A stretch of DNA of 64,000 bases from Yeosuana sp043876835. GTDB lineage: Bacteria; Bacteroidota; Bacteroidia; Flavobacteriales; Flavobacteriaceae. Below are positions 44,307-53,376 of the stretch, piece by piece. Positions within the stretch are counted from its first letter, which is position 1; each line of letters begins with the position of its first letter. Made by a program: the position numbers and the translations under genes. The notes under the pieces are model-generated. The model had not been told where the DNA came from, searched no databases, and was given only the letters and a program-made list of their open reading frames with translations. Location: positions 248,001 to 312,000 of the forward strand of contig NZ_JBAWJZ010000003.1 in NCBI RefSeq assembly GCF_043876835.1. Direction: 5' to 3'.

Positions 44307-45035
44307 TCATTTTGCTTTTATAACATCTATTATTTTTTTCATAATAGTTATATCAGAATATGTTTTAATTGTTTCATCAAAAAGCTTACTACTATTCATT
44401 GAAACTGCTGGCAATTTATTTACAATTTCTATTTTTGAAGCAGAAAGATGTATCTCAGAAAATCCAGCATCTTTAAACAATATGGCATTGTTTACATTAA
44501 TACCGCCGCCTGGTAATATTATAATTTTATTTTTTGCTCTTTCTTTTAATTCAGTAAGTAATGTGATTCCTTTTTGTGAAGACCCTTTTTGTCCAGATGT
44601 AAGAACCCTATTAACTTTTAATTTTATTAACTGTTCTAAAGCTTCGTTTGGATTTGGAACCCAGTCAAATGCGCGATGAAATGTAAATTGTAATGGATAA
44701 GATAATTGAAAAAGTTCTTTGGTCCTATCAATATCAATAGTGTTATCTTCATTCAACACACCAGAAACAATACCTGCACAACCTAAATCCTTGCAAAGTT
44801 GAATATCTTGTTTCATAATTTCAAAATCCTCTTCGCTATATGTAAAATTCCCGCTTCTTGGACGAATTAACACAAATACAGGAATAGATAATTTTTCAAC
44901 AACCTTTTTTATTAGTCCAAAGGAAGGAGTTATACCGCCAACTGCTAATTCACTAAACAATTCAATACGGTGCGCGCCTGCTTTTTCTGCATTGATTGCC
45001 GATTCAAAAGAGTTTGCACACACTTCTACAGTCAT
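44307..45035 (-). CDS. cutC: CutC family protein
   Basis: A TIM-barrel protein of the CutC family, 242 residues. Marks are EVCANSFESAINAEKAGAHR, IELFSELAVGGITPS, VFVLIRPRSGNF, FHRAFDWV, LTSGQKG and ILPGGGIN. It is historically linked to copper homeostasis, but the biochemical role is unsettled. The protein is cytosolic. A TATCTTTG box at 45055-45062 may be its promoter. It is divergent from polA. Confidence 0.94.
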   Translation of the reverse strand: MTVEVCANSFESAINAEKAGAHRIELFSELAVGGITPSFGLIKKVVEKLSIPVFVLIRPRSGNFTYSEEDFEIMKQDIQLCKDLGCAGIVSGVLNEDNTIDIDRTKELFQLSYPLQFTFHRAFDWVPNPNEALEQLIKLKVNRVLTSGQKGSSQKGITLLTELKERAKNKIIILPGGGINVNNAILFKDAGFSEIHLSASKIEIVNKLPAVSMNSSKLFDETIKTYSDITIMKKIIDVIKAK

Positions 45036-45164
45036 AATTTTTCAAATATGTTATCAAAGATAGCTATTACATAAAATTCAACTATTATTTAAATAACAAT
45101 AATCAATTAATTTCTATTCGGTAATAACTTTTTGTAGTTTTGGTTTTCTATCAAAATAAACACT

Positions 45165-48020
45165 ATGTCAGATCAAAAACGCCTCTTCTTAGTTGACGCT
45201 TATGCCTTAATTTTTCGTGGGTATTATGCCTTTATAAAAAATCCTAGAATAAATTCGAAAGGAACAGATACCTCGGCCATTATGGGTTTCATGAATTCAT
45301 TACTTGATGTCATTAAACGAGAACGTCCAGACCATTTAGCCGTTTGTTTCGATAGAGGTGGCAGCGTTGACCGTGTTGAAATGTTTGAAGCTTATAAAGC
45401 CAACAGAGATGAAACTCCTGAAGCGATAAAAATAGCTGTTCCTTATATTGAACAAATTTTAAAAGCCATGCATATTCCTATCATGGTTAAGGAAGGATTT
45501 GAGGCAGATGACGTGATTGGAACGCTTTCAAAACAGGCCGAAAAAGAAGGCTATAAAACCTTTATGGTAACACCAGATAAAGATTTTGCTCAATTAGTAA
45601 GTGATAATATATTTATGTATCGCCCAGTTTTTGGTGGTGGTTATGAAACTTGGGGAATTGAAGAAGTAAAGAAAAAATTTGAAATTGAAGACCCCCTACA
45701 AGTTATTGACTTTTTGGGCATGATGGGAGACTCTAGTGATAACATTCCTGGGCTTCCTGGTGTTGGTGAAAAAACAGCAAAAAAATTGTTGACCGAATAT
45801 GGCAGTATGGAAAATCTTTTAGCAAATACGCACGAGCTTAAAGGGAAAATGAAAGAAAACATAGAAGCCAATAAAGAGCTGGGAATGCTTTCAAAAAAAT
45901 TGGCTACAATTATGCTAGATGTTCCTGTTGAATTTGACGCAAAAGATTTTGAATTAGACCAACCTGATATTGCTAAAGTAACAGAGATTTTTGAAGAACT
46001 AGAATTCAGACAATTACTGGTTAATTTTCAAAAAACATTTTCATTTGAAAATGAAACAAAAATAGCAGAACCTTCAAGCAATCAAACAACAACTGAAGGC
46101 CAAAAAATTGAAACTAAAAAACCTGCCTCAAAAGCTGGTGCAGGTCAATTCTCCTTATTTGGAGGCGATGAAAATGATAATGATGTTATAATATCCCATA
46201 GCAGCAGAAATACTGCTGAAACAACATCTCATTTTTATCAGAGTATCGCTTCTGGAATGGCTACAAAACTTTTTGTTCAAAATTTGTTAAAGCAAACCAG
46301 TGTATGTTTTGATACTGAAACTACGAGCATTAATCCTATTACAGCCGAATTGGTTGGAATTGCATTTTCTTGGGAAGTTGGTAAAGGTTATTATTTGCCA
46401 TTTCCAGAAAATAAAGACGAAGCTCAAGTTTTAATAGAACAATTACGTCCTTTTTTTGAAAACGATGCTATTCAAAAAGTTGGGCAGAATTTAAAATATG
46501 ATATTAAAGTTCTTCGTAAATACAACATAAAAGTAAAAGGAACGCTTTTCGACACCATGTTAGCACATTATCTTATCAATCCAGATATGCGCCATAATAT
46601 GGATGTGCTGGCAGAAACCTATTTAAATTACACACCAATATCTATAGAAACACTTATTGGGAAAAAAGGAAAAAACCAACTCACAATGAGAGAAGTTCCT
46701 TTAGAAAAACAAACTGAATATGCTGTTGAAGATGCTGATATAACATTGCAATTAAAAGAACATTTTGAGAAAGAATTAGGTGAAGCCAATACACAAAAGC
46801 TTTTTGATGAGATCGAAATTCCATTGCTTCGCGTTTTAGCCGACATGGAATTAGAAGGCATTAATCTAGATGAAGCATTTCTTAATTCATTATCTAAACA
46901 ATTAGATAGTGATATAAAAACCTTAGAATCAAATATTTATAAAGAAGCAGGAGAAGAATTTAATATTGCTTCGCCAAAACAATTGGGCGATATTTTATTT
47001 GAAAAACTAAAACTGATTGACAAACCTAAAAAGACTAAAACAGGGCAATATGCAACTAGTGAAGATATATTAAGTTATCTGGCAAAGGACCATGAAATTA
47101 TTCAACATATTTTAGACTATCGTGGATTAGCAAAATTAAAAAGCACTTATGTTGATGCATTACCAACTCAGGTAGAACCCTCTACAGGACGTGTTCATAC
47201 CGATTATATGCAAACTGTTGCAGCAACCGGACGTTTAAGCAGTAATAATCCGAATCTTCAAAATATTCCAATTAGAACAGAACGTGGTCGTCAGGTGCGA
47301 AAAGCATTTATTCCAAGAGATGAGAACTATATTTTGTTAGCAGCGGATTATTCACAAATTGAACTTCGTATTATAGCTGCATTAAGCAAAGAAGAGAATA
47401 TGATTAATGCTTTTAAACATGGTGAAGATATTCATGCATCAACAGCATCCAAAGTATTCAATGTCCCATTATCTGAAGTAACTCGTGAGCAACGAAGCAA
47501 TGCGAAAACAGTCAATTTCGGAATCATTTATGGCGTTTCTGCTTTTGGATTAAGCAATCAAACCGATTTAACAAGAGGTGAGTCAAAAGAATTAATAGAC
47601 ACATATTATGAAACCTATCCGAAATTGAGGAAATACATAAATGATCAAATTCATTTCGCCAGAGAACATGGATATGTACAAACAGTTTTAGGAAGAAGAC
47701 GATATTTAAACGATATCAATTCAAGGAATGCTGTGGTTAGAGGTGCTGCCGAACGAAATGCTGTAAATGCACCAATTCAAGGTAGTGCAGCCGATATTAT
47801 TAAAATTGCCATGATACATATTCATGATAAGCTAGAAGCAGGCAACTACAAAACCAAAATGTTATTACAGGTACACGACGAATTGGTTTTTGATGTTTAT
47901 AAACCAGAATTAGATACTATTAAAACATTAGTGAAAACAGAAATGGAAAATGCTTATACTTTAGAAGTTCCGCTTGATGTTGATTTAGGTATTGGAAATG
48001 ACTGGTTAGAAGCACATTAA
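45165..48020 (+). CDS. polA: DNA polymerase I
   Basis: PolA fills gaps in repair and removes Okazaki primers. The 951-residue protein has three domains: a 5' nuclease (about residues 1-300, with VTPDKDFAQLV and GDSSDNIPGLPGVGEKTA), a 3'-5' exonuclease and a polymerase. The proofreading site looks intact (VCFDTETTS near residue 383 and NLKYDIKVLRKY). The polymerase shows motif A LAADYSQIELRI near 724 and motif C LLQVHDELVFDV near 900. A TAGTTTTG -7 box lies at 45135-45142, with no clear -33. Confidence 0.98.
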   Translation: MSDQKRLFLVDAYALIFRGYYAFIKNPRINSKGTDTSAIMGFMNSLLDVIKRERPDHLAVCFDRGGSVDRVEMFEAYKANRDETPEAIKIAVPYIEQILKAMHIPIMVKEGFEADDVIGTLSKQAEKEGYKTFMVTPDKDFAQLVSDNIFMYRPVFGGGYETWGIEEVKKKFEIEDPLQVIDFLGMMGDSSDNIPGLPGVGEKTAKKLLTEYGSMENLLANTHELKGKMKENIEANKELGMLSKKLATIMLDVPVEFDAKDFELDQPDIAKVTEIFEELEFRQLLVNFQKTFSFENETKIAEPSSNQTTTEGQKIETKKPASKAGAGQFSLFGGDENDNDVIISHSSRNTAETTSHFYQSIASGMATKLFVQNLLKQTSVCFDTETTSINPITAELVGIAFSWEVGKGYYLPFPENKDEAQVLIEQLRPFFENDAIQKVGQNLKYDIKVLRKYNIKVKGTLFDTMLAHYLINPDMRHNMDVLAETYLNYTPISIETLIGKKGKNQLTMREVPLEKQTEYAVEDADITLQLKEHFEKELGEANTQKLFDEIEIPLLRVLADMELEGINLDEAFLNSLSKQLDSDIKTLESNIYKEAGEEFNIASPKQLGDILFEKLKLIDKPKKTKTGQYATSEDILSYLAKDHEIIQHILDYRGLAKLKSTYVDALPTQVEPSTGRVHTDYMQTVAATGRLSSNNPNLQNIPIRTERGRQVRKAFIPRDENYILLAADYSQIELRIIAALSKEENMINAFKHGEDIHASTASKVFNVPLSEVTREQRSNAKTVNFGIIYGVSAFGLSNQTDLTRGESKELIDTYYETYPKLRKYINDQIHFAREHGYVQTVLGRRRYLNDINSRNAVVRGAAERNAVNAPIQGSAADIIKIAMIHIHDKLEAGNYKTKMLLQVHDELVFDVYKPELDTIKTLVKTEMENAYTLEVPLDVDLGIGNDWLEAH

Positions 48021-48136
48021 TGTGATTTTGTTAACTAACTGAACCGTAGCACTTTTTTTAGTTGTTTCATGATTAATATCATTTTCTGATTCATGAAAAT
48101 GTTGTCAATTTGGTCTAACATCAAATTTAGGCAATC

Positions 48137-48961
48137 ATGAAAACAAAAATAATCATACTAATAGGACTAATATTTTTTTCCTCTGAATTTCTTTATGCAC
48201 AAACAGATGGAACTTTAACTTTTAATTTTACACAAGGTTCACCAGCTAACACTGCAGATGGTGGTGTTGTATTGGCTGTTTGGATTCAAAACGGAACAAC
48301 ATTTGTAAAAACAAACAATCGTTATTTAAGTAATGGGACAAAAGATCACTTGCCAATCTTTGGTGCTAAAGCAGGTTGGACTACTGTAAATAATTCTATG
48401 ACAGCTAATGTTGTAGATGCTATTACAGGTGCCACTCGTAAAAGTGGAACTACTCCTGCTGCATTGGGTCCTTATTCCATAACTTGGAATGGTACAGATG
48501 TTAATGGTTCAGTAGTGGCAGATGGGACTTATACTGTTTGGTATGAAGCTACATGGACAGATGGCAGCAGTAATACCCATGATTTTGTTAATACTGGGTT
48601 TGCCTTTACAAAAGGAACTTCAATCACTACTACTAATCCTGGAAATGTAGGGCCATTATCTGCGATGACAATTACTTGGACACCAACAGCTTTAAGCCTT
48701 GATAGTGTTTATAAAACTAAAGTATCTATCTACCCTAATCCTAGCAATGGTATTATTAACGTATTGTACGATGATATTCCTGTAAGCAAAATTAATGTAG
48801 TAAATATATTTGGACAAGTTGTAAAATCCATAAAAATAGATCCTTCAAAATCTAAAAAAAGTCAAAGTATTGATTTATCAGATAATGCTAATGGCATTTA
48901 TATTATCAATGTTTCAACAAATGAAACTTCTTCAAGTTATAAAGTGTTATTAAATAATTAA
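48137..48961 (+). CDS. Secreted DUF2271 protein with T9SS type A sorting domain
   Basis: A 274-residue protein with a signal peptide (hydrophobic core, cut near LYAQ) and a DUF2271-type domain from about 25 to 195 (GTLTFNFTQGSPANTADGGV, WTDGSSNTHDFVNTGFAF). The C-terminal type A sorting domain starts around residue 198 (KVSIYPNPSNGIINV) and ends NGIYIINVSTNETSSSYKVL. The sorting domain routes it through the type IX system, to which SprA at the left end belongs. It is probably monocistronic. The biochemical role of DUF2271 is unknown; related proteins are often redox- or FMN-associated. Confidence 0.9.
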   Translation: MKTKIIILIGLIFFSSEFLYAQTDGTLTFNFTQGSPANTADGGVVLAVWIQNGTTFVKTNNRYLSNGTKDHLPIFGAKAGWTTVNNSMTANVVDAITGATRKSGTTPAALGPYSITWNGTDVNGSVVADGTYTVWYEATWTDGSSNTHDFVNTGFAFTKGTSITTTNPGNVGPLSAMTITWTPTALSLDSVYKTKVSIYPNPSNGIINVLYDDIPVSKINVVNIFGQVVKSIKIDPSKSKKSQSIDLSDNANGIYIINVSTNETSSSYKVLLNN

Positions 48962-49079
48962 AAAATGAAAATATTATTTTAACTGATTACAATTTTTAAT
49001 TGATAATAAAATAGTATTAATCATTAGTTTTACTCTAGATTTTTCTAACAATCAAATAGCTTATAAAAATTATAGCATA

Positions 49080-49098
49080 CTATTTGGTAATCAAATAG
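49080..49098. promoter_or_regulatory. Dyad over the rplM promoter
   Basis: A 7-base inverted repeat CTATTTG/CAAATAG (49080-49086 and 49092-49098) with a 5-base spacer. The left arm contains the -33 TTG. A further copy, AATCAAATAG, lies at 49050-49059 and repeats 49089-49098 exactly. It may be a protein-binding site or chance in AT-rich DNA. Confidence 0.35.
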
Positions 49099-49113
49099 AT
49101 TATCGTAAATTTG
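49084..49113 (+). promoter_or_regulatory. Promoter of rplM-rpsI
   Basis: TTG (49084-49086), 19 bases, then TAAATTTG (49106-49113), an exact Bacteroidota-type promoter. The leader to the GTG start would be about 40 bases. Confidence 0.75.
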
Positions 49114-49160
49114 CAAACTCTTTTTGAAAGAGGAATGTTTAATTTGAAAAAATAATAAGT

Positions 49161-49616
49161 GTGGATACATTAAGCTACAAAACAATTTCAGGCAACAAAG
49201 CTACTGCTAACAAGGAGTGGTTATTGGTTGATGCTGAATCGCAAAGCTTAGGTCGTTTAGCTTCAAAAGTTGCAAAACTATTAAGAGGTAAACACAAACC
49301 TAACTTCACACCACATGCTGATTGCGGTGATAACGTAATTGTTATCAATGCCGAAAAAATCAACTTAACAGGAAACAAGTGGAACGATAAAACGTACATT
49401 CGTCACACAGGTTATCCAGGTGGTCAAAGAAGCTTATCTGCTACAGAAATGTTTGGAAAAGATCCAGCAAGATTAGTAGAAAAGTCAGTTAAAGGAATGT
49501 TACCTAAAAACAAATTAGGTGCAGATTTATTCCGTAATTTAAATGTTGTTGTTGGTTCAGCTCATACTCACGAAGCTCAAAAGCCAAAAACAATTAACTT
49601 AAACGAATTCAAGTAA
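49161..49616 (+). CDS. rplM: 50S ribosomal protein L13
   Basis: L13 is an early-assembly protein of the large subunit. The 151 residues include KEWLLVDAESQSLGRLASKV, LRGKHKPNFTPH, DNVIVINAEKINLTG and the family signature around VKGMLPKNKLG. The start is GTG at 49161. No ATG gives a full-length product, and the sequence from MDTLSYKTISGNKATANKEW fits the Bacteroidota family. Its stop directly abuts the ATG of rpsI. Confidence 0.97.
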   Translation: MDTLSYKTISGNKATANKEWLLVDAESQSLGRLASKVAKLLRGKHKPNFTPHADCGDNVIVINAEKINLTGNKWNDKTYIRHTGYPGGQRSLSATEMFGKDPARLVEKSVKGMLPKNKLGADLFRNLNVVVGSAHTHEAQKPKTINLNEFK

Positions 49617-50003
49617 ATGGAAGTAATTCACAAAATTGGCCGTAGAAAAACGGCTGTTGCTCGTGTTTATGTTGTTCCAGGTAAAGGTAACATCACAGTA
49701 AACAAAAAAGAATTGAATGCTTACTTCACTACGTCTACGTTACAATACAAAGTAAACCAACCATTAGCTATGACTAATAACGAAGGTAACTTTGATATTA
49801 CAGTAAATGTACTAGGAGGAGGTATTACTGGTCAAGCAGAAGCAGTTCGTTTAGCAATTTCTCGCGCAATGTGCGAAGTAGATGCTGAAAACAGATTGAC
49901 TTTAAAACCAGAAGGATTATTAACAAGAGACCCAAGAATGGTTGAACGTAAAAAATTCGGTCAGAAAAAAGCGCGTAAGAAATTCCAATTCTCTAAACGT
50001 TAA
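49617..50003 (+). CDS. rpsI: 30S ribosomal protein S9
   Basis: S9 reaches into the ribosomal P site with its C-terminal tail. The 128-residue protein begins EVIHKIGRRKTAVARVYVVP, has NVLGGGITGQAEAVRLAISR, and ends in the basic tail KFGQKKARKKFQFSKR whose last Arg contacts tRNA. It begins at the base after the rplM stop, so the two are translationally linked. Confidence 0.98.
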   Translation: MEVIHKIGRRKTAVARVYVVPGKGNITVNKKELNAYFTTSTLQYKVNQPLAMTNNEGNFDITVNVLGGGITGQAEAVRLAISRAMCEVDAENRLTLKPEGLLTRDPRMVERKKFGQKKARKKFQFSKR

Positions 50004-50177
50004 TATCAAATTAGCTGCTTTACTTTTTATAGTATTCAGCACAAAGAAAAAATTAAACCAGTTATTGTTGTCCATGACCTAAAAGTCAGGATTTAGTTAA
50101 GCATCTAAATGGTTAAGGCGATTTAAAAAAATGACCACTTAATCATTGCTAATCAACAGAACGTAAACTATTACAAA
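50004..50177 (+). promoter_or_regulatory. 174-base leader between rpsI and rpsB, possible regulatory RNA
   Basis: No ORF of note and no exact TAnnTTTG promoter were seen, so rpsB may be read from upstream. Two small hairpins can be drawn: TGAC/GTCA (50075-50078 with 50085-50088) and ATTTAG/CTAAAT (50091-50096 with 50105-50110). S2 leaders control rpsB in other phyla; a similar role here is inference only. Confidence 0.3.
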
Positions 50178-50981
50178 ATGGCAAAAGTAGAAGTAAAAGA
50201 ATTACTTGAAGCAGGTGTTCACTTCGGTCACCTCACACGTAAGTGGGATCCAAACATGGCTCCTTACGTATATATGGAGCGCAATGGTATCCATATTATC
50301 AACCTTTATAAAACAGCAGCTAAAATAGAAGAAGCAGGAGCAGCGCTTAGCAAAATTGCTAACTCTGGCCGTAAAATTTTATTTGTTGCAACAAAAAAAC
50401 AAGCAAAAGATATAGTTGCTGAAAAAGCAACAGCAATCAACATGCCTTACATCACTGAAAGATGGCCAGGTGGTATGTTAACTAACTTTGTTACTATTAG
50501 AAAAGCCGTTAAAAAAATGGCTTCAATTGATAGAATGAAGAAAGACGGTACTTTTTTAACGCTTTCTAAAAAGGAACGTTTACAAGTAGATCGTTTAAGA
50601 GCTAAGTTAGAAAAAAACTTAGGTTCTATTAGTGACATGACACGTTTACCAGGGGCATTATTTGTTGTTGACATCAAACGTGAGCACATAGCAATTAAAG
50701 AAGCACAAAAATTAAACATTCCAATTTTTGCAATGGTAGATACCAACTCAGACCCACGTCAAGTTGATTATGTTATCCCAGCAAATGATGACGCTTCAAA
50801 ATCAATTGATAAAATTTTAACTCATGTTACAAATTCAATCAGTGAAGGATTATTAGAACGTAAAGCTGAAAAAGATGCTTCAGAAGAAGGCGATGATACT
50901 TTTAACGATGAAGTAGTTGCAACTGAAAAAGCAAATGCATTAGCAAAAGCTAAGAAATTTGTTGCTGAAGAAGAAGAATAA
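50178..50981 (+). CDS. rpsB: 30S ribosomal protein S2
   Basis: S2 joins the small subunit late and bridges its head and body. The 267 residues include VKELLEAGVHFGHLTRKWDP, IHIINLYKTA, KKILFVATKKQA-type sequence, ERWPGGMLTNFVTI, GALFVVDIKREHIAIKEAQK and DTNSDPRQVDYVIPANDDA. The C-terminal tail is acidic (DASEEGDDTF and a final EEEE). It precedes tsf, with a hairpin in the 91-base gap. Confidence 0.98.
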   Translation: MAKVEVKELLEAGVHFGHLTRKWDPNMAPYVYMERNGIHIINLYKTAAKIEEAGAALSKIANSGRKILFVATKKQAKDIVAEKATAINMPYITERWPGGMLTNFVTIRKAVKKMASIDRMKKDGTFLTLSKKERLQVDRLRAKLEKNLGSISDMTRLPGALFVVDIKREHIAIKEAQKLNIPIFAMVDTNSDPRQVDYVIPANDDASKSIDKILTHVTNSISEGLLERKAEKDASEEGDDTFNDEVVATEKANALAKAKKFVAEEEE

Positions 50982-51004
50982 ATAATATTAATATAACATA
51001 CATT

Positions 51005-51051
51005 AAGTCGTTTAATTCTTTTCTTTATAGAAACCAATTGAACGACTTTTT
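51005..51051 (+). terminator. Hairpin between rpsB and tsf (terminator or attenuator)
   Basis: A 13-base-pair stem with one G-U pair (51005-51017 with 51036-51048) and an 18-base loop, followed by TTT, AAA and TTTTT. It ends about 20 bases before the tsf ATG and could reduce read-through into tsf. Confidence 0.55.
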
Positions 51052-51072
51052 AAATTTTTAAAAAATAAATCT

Positions 51073-51897
51073 ATGGCAAATATAACCGCTGCTGAAGTAA
51101 ACAAATTAAGACAAACTACTGGTGCAGGAATGATGGATTGTAAAAAAGCTTTAGTTGAAGCTGAAGGAGATTTTGAAAAAGCTATTGAAATTTTACGTAA
51201 AAAAGGTCAAAAAGTTGCAGCTAACAGAGCAGACAGAGCGTCAACCGAAGGTGCTGCAATTGCAAAAGTAAGCGACGACAAAACTGTTGGCGTTGCTATT
51301 GTATTAGGATGTGAAACTGACTTTGTTGGTAAAAATGAAAGCTTTGTAAATTTAGCTAACCAATTAGCTGAATTAGCTTTTAATTATGCTTCGAAAGAAG
51401 AATTTTTATCTGCCGATTTTGGTGGCCTTTCTGTAGCTGAAAAATTAATTGAACAAACAGGTGTTATTGGTGAAAAATTAGAGATCACTGCATTTGAAAA
51501 AATTCAAGCTCCTTTTGTTGGTTCATACATACATTCTGGAAACAAAATCGCAACCTTAGTAGGTTTATCTGCTAGTGTTGACGGATCTGAAACTGTAGCT
51601 AAAGACGTTGCAATGCAAGCTGCTGCAATGAATCCTATTGCATTAGACCAAGATGCAGTTGATGCTTCTATTATTGATAAAGAAATTGAAATCGCTAAAG
51701 ATCAATTACGTCAAGAAGGAAAACCAGAAGCCATGTTAGACAATATCGCTAAAGGTAAATTAAACCGTTTCTTTAAAGACAATACATTAGTAAATCAAGA
51801 TTTTATTAAAGACAGCAAATTAAGTGTAGCTGATTATGTAAAATCAATTGGTAAAGATGTAAAAGTTGTAAACTTTAAAAGAGTTGCTTTAGGTTAA
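51073..51897 (+). CDS. tsf: Elongation factor Ts
   Basis: EF-Ts is the nucleotide exchange factor for EF-Tu. The 274-residue protein has the N-terminal UBA-like domain and signature TAAEVNKLRQTTGAGMMDCK KALVEA, then the core region KVGVAIVLGCETDFV-type sequence. The C-terminal half ends in LSVADYVKSIGKDVKVVNF. It is followed by a strong terminator at 51921-51953, which separates the rplM-to-tsf set from pyrH-frr. Confidence 0.97.
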   Translation: MANITAAEVNKLRQTTGAGMMDCKKALVEAEGDFEKAIEILRKKGQKVAANRADRASTEGAAIAKVSDDKTVGVAIVLGCETDFVGKNESFVNLANQLAELAFNYASKEEFLSADFGGLSVAEKLIEQTGVIGEKLEITAFEKIQAPFVGSYIHSGNKIATLVGLSASVDGSETVAKDVAMQAAAMNPIALDQDAVDASIIDKEIEIAKDQLRQEGKPEAMLDNIAKGKLNRFFKDNTLVNQDFIKDSKLSVADYVKSIGKDVKVVNFKRVALG

Positions 51898-51920
51898 TCT
51901 TAAAGTATAACCATATTTTA

Positions 51921-51953
51921 AAAAGCTTCTCATTAATTTGAGAGGCTTTTTTT
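51921..51953 (+). terminator. Intrinsic terminator after tsf
   Basis: A 12-base-pair stem with one wobble (51921-51932 with 51939-51950), a 6-base loop and an uninterrupted run of seven T ending at 51953. Confidence 0.88.
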
Positions 51954-51979
51954 ATAATTTAAAAACAAAAAAAATTATG

Positions 51980-51987
51980 TAATTTTG
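51980..51987 (+). promoter_or_regulatory. -7 element of a pyrH promoter
   Basis: TAATTTTG fits TAnnTTTG and lies 19 bases before the pyrH ATG, just after the tsf terminator. No clear TTG is present at -33. Confidence 0.5.
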
Positions 51988-52006
51988 CTAAACTTTTAAA
52001 GACGTT

Positions 52007-52714
52007 ATGAAGTACAAAAGAATCCTACTAAAATTATCTGGTGAAGCCTTAATGGGAACCCGCCAATATGGTATTGACCCAGAGCGATTATCAGAATATG
52101 CCCAAGACATTAAATCAATAACAGACCAAGGTGTAGAAGTAGCCATTGTTATTGGTGGTGGAAACATTTTTAGAGGTGTAGCTGGTGCTAGCAAAGGTAT
52201 GGATAGAGTACAAGGAGATCATATGGGTATGCTTGCAACTGTAATAAATGGTTTGGCATTACAAAGTGCTTTAGAAAATGCCGGAATTCCTACTCGATTA
52301 CAATCTGCCATTAAGATTAACGAAGTAGCAGAACCATTTATAAGAAGAAGAGCCATACGACATTTAGAAAAAGGGCGTGTTGTTATTTTTGGTGGTGGTA
52401 CTGGAAATCCCTATTTTACTACAGATTCTGCAGCAGTTTTAAGAGCTATAGAAATTGAAGCCGATGTTATTTTAAAAGGAACCCGTGTAGACGGTATTTA
52501 TAATGTAGACCCAGAAAAAGATTCAAAAGCCATTAAATTTGATACTATTTCTTTCGACGAAGTTATTAGAAAAGGATTGAAAGTCATGGATACAACAGCG
52601 TTTACATTAAGCCAAGAAAACGAACTACCAATTATTGTATTTGATATGAATAAAAAAGGAAACTTGTTTAAAGTAGTTTCTGGCGAAAATATTGGTACAG
52701 AAGTTAATTGTTAA
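52007..52714 (+). CDS. pyrH: UMP kinase
   Basis: PyrH phosphorylates UMP to UDP in pyrimidine synthesis. It is a hexameric amino-acid-kinase-fold enzyme. The 235 residues include KRILLKLSGEALMG, VAIVIGGGNIFRGV, MDRVQGDHMGMLATVINGLA, VVIFGGGTGNPYFTTDSAAV and LKGTRVDGIYNVDP. The gene has its own likely promoter after the tsf terminator and is followed 45 bases later by frr, as in many bacteria. Confidence 0.98.
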   Translation: MKYKRILLKLSGEALMGTRQYGIDPERLSEYAQDIKSITDQGVEVAIVIGGGNIFRGVAGASKGMDRVQGDHMGMLATVINGLALQSALENAGIPTRLQSAIKINEVAEPFIRRRAIRHLEKGRVVIFGGGTGNPYFTTDSAAVLRAIEIEADVILKGTRVDGIYNVDPEKDSKAIKFDTISFDEVIRKGLKVMDTTAFTLSQENELPIIVFDMNKKGNLFKVVSGENIGTEVNC

Positions 52715-52759
52715 ACAGTATCGTTTTTTATATTAATTGAAATTTAAAGTTTTATAATA

Positions 52760-53317
52760 ATGAATGAAGACATACAATTCATTTTAGACTCAGCACAGGA
52801 GTCTATGGATAATGCCCTTAAGCATTTAGAAAAACAATTAGCAAATATTAGAGCAGGAAAAGCAAGTCCGGCAATGTTAGGAAGTGTTATGGTTAATTAT
52901 TATGGTTCTCAAACACCATTAAGCCAAGTTTCCAATGTGAATACACCAGACGGGAGAACTATTACGGTTCAACCTTGGGAAAGAAGTATGCTTCAAGAAA
53001 TTGAAAAAGGTATTATGATTGCCAATTTAGGCTTCAACCCTATGAATAATGGAGAAACAATAATTATTAATGTTCCACCATTAACAGAAGAACGTCGTAG
53101 AGACCTTGCAAAACAGGCCAAAGCTGAAGCTGAAGATGCTAAAATTGGTGTTAGAAGCGCTAGAAAAGATGCCAATAATGAAATTAAAAAATCTGATGAT
53201 GTCTCTGAAGATCTTAAAAAGAATGCAGAAATTGATATACAACATTTAACAGATAAATACGTTAAAAAAATTGATGATATTCTTGAAGTCAAAGAGAGAG
53301 AAATCATGACAGTATAA
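52760..53317 (+). CDS. frr: Ribosome recycling factor
   Basis: RRF splits post-termination ribosomes together with EF-G. The 185-residue length is normal. Marks are LEKQLANIRAGKASPAMLG, QTPLSQVSNVNTPDGRTITV, GFNPMNNGETIIINVPPLTE and ERRRDLAKQAKAEAEDAKIG. A terminator directly follows the stop. It forms a short operon with pyrH. Confidence 0.98.
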   Translation: MNEDIQFILDSAQESMDNALKHLEKQLANIRAGKASPAMLGSVMVNYYGSQTPLSQVSNVNTPDGRTITVQPWERSMLQEIEKGIMIANLGFNPMNNGETIIINVPPLTEERRRDLAKQAKAEAEDAKIGVRSARKDANNEIKKSDDVSEDLKKNAEIDIQHLTDKYVKKIDDILEVKEREIMTV

Positions 53318-53320
53318 ATT

Positions 53321-53350
53321 AAGAAGCGACATTTAAGTCGCTTCTTTTTT
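53321..53350 (+). terminator. Intrinsic terminator after frr
   Basis: A perfect 10-base-pair stem (53321-53330 with 53337-53346) with a 6-base loop and a T run. It begins 3 bases after the frr stop codon. Confidence 0.88.
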
Positions 53351-53376
53351 AAATATTTAATTTTTCATTTTTAGCA

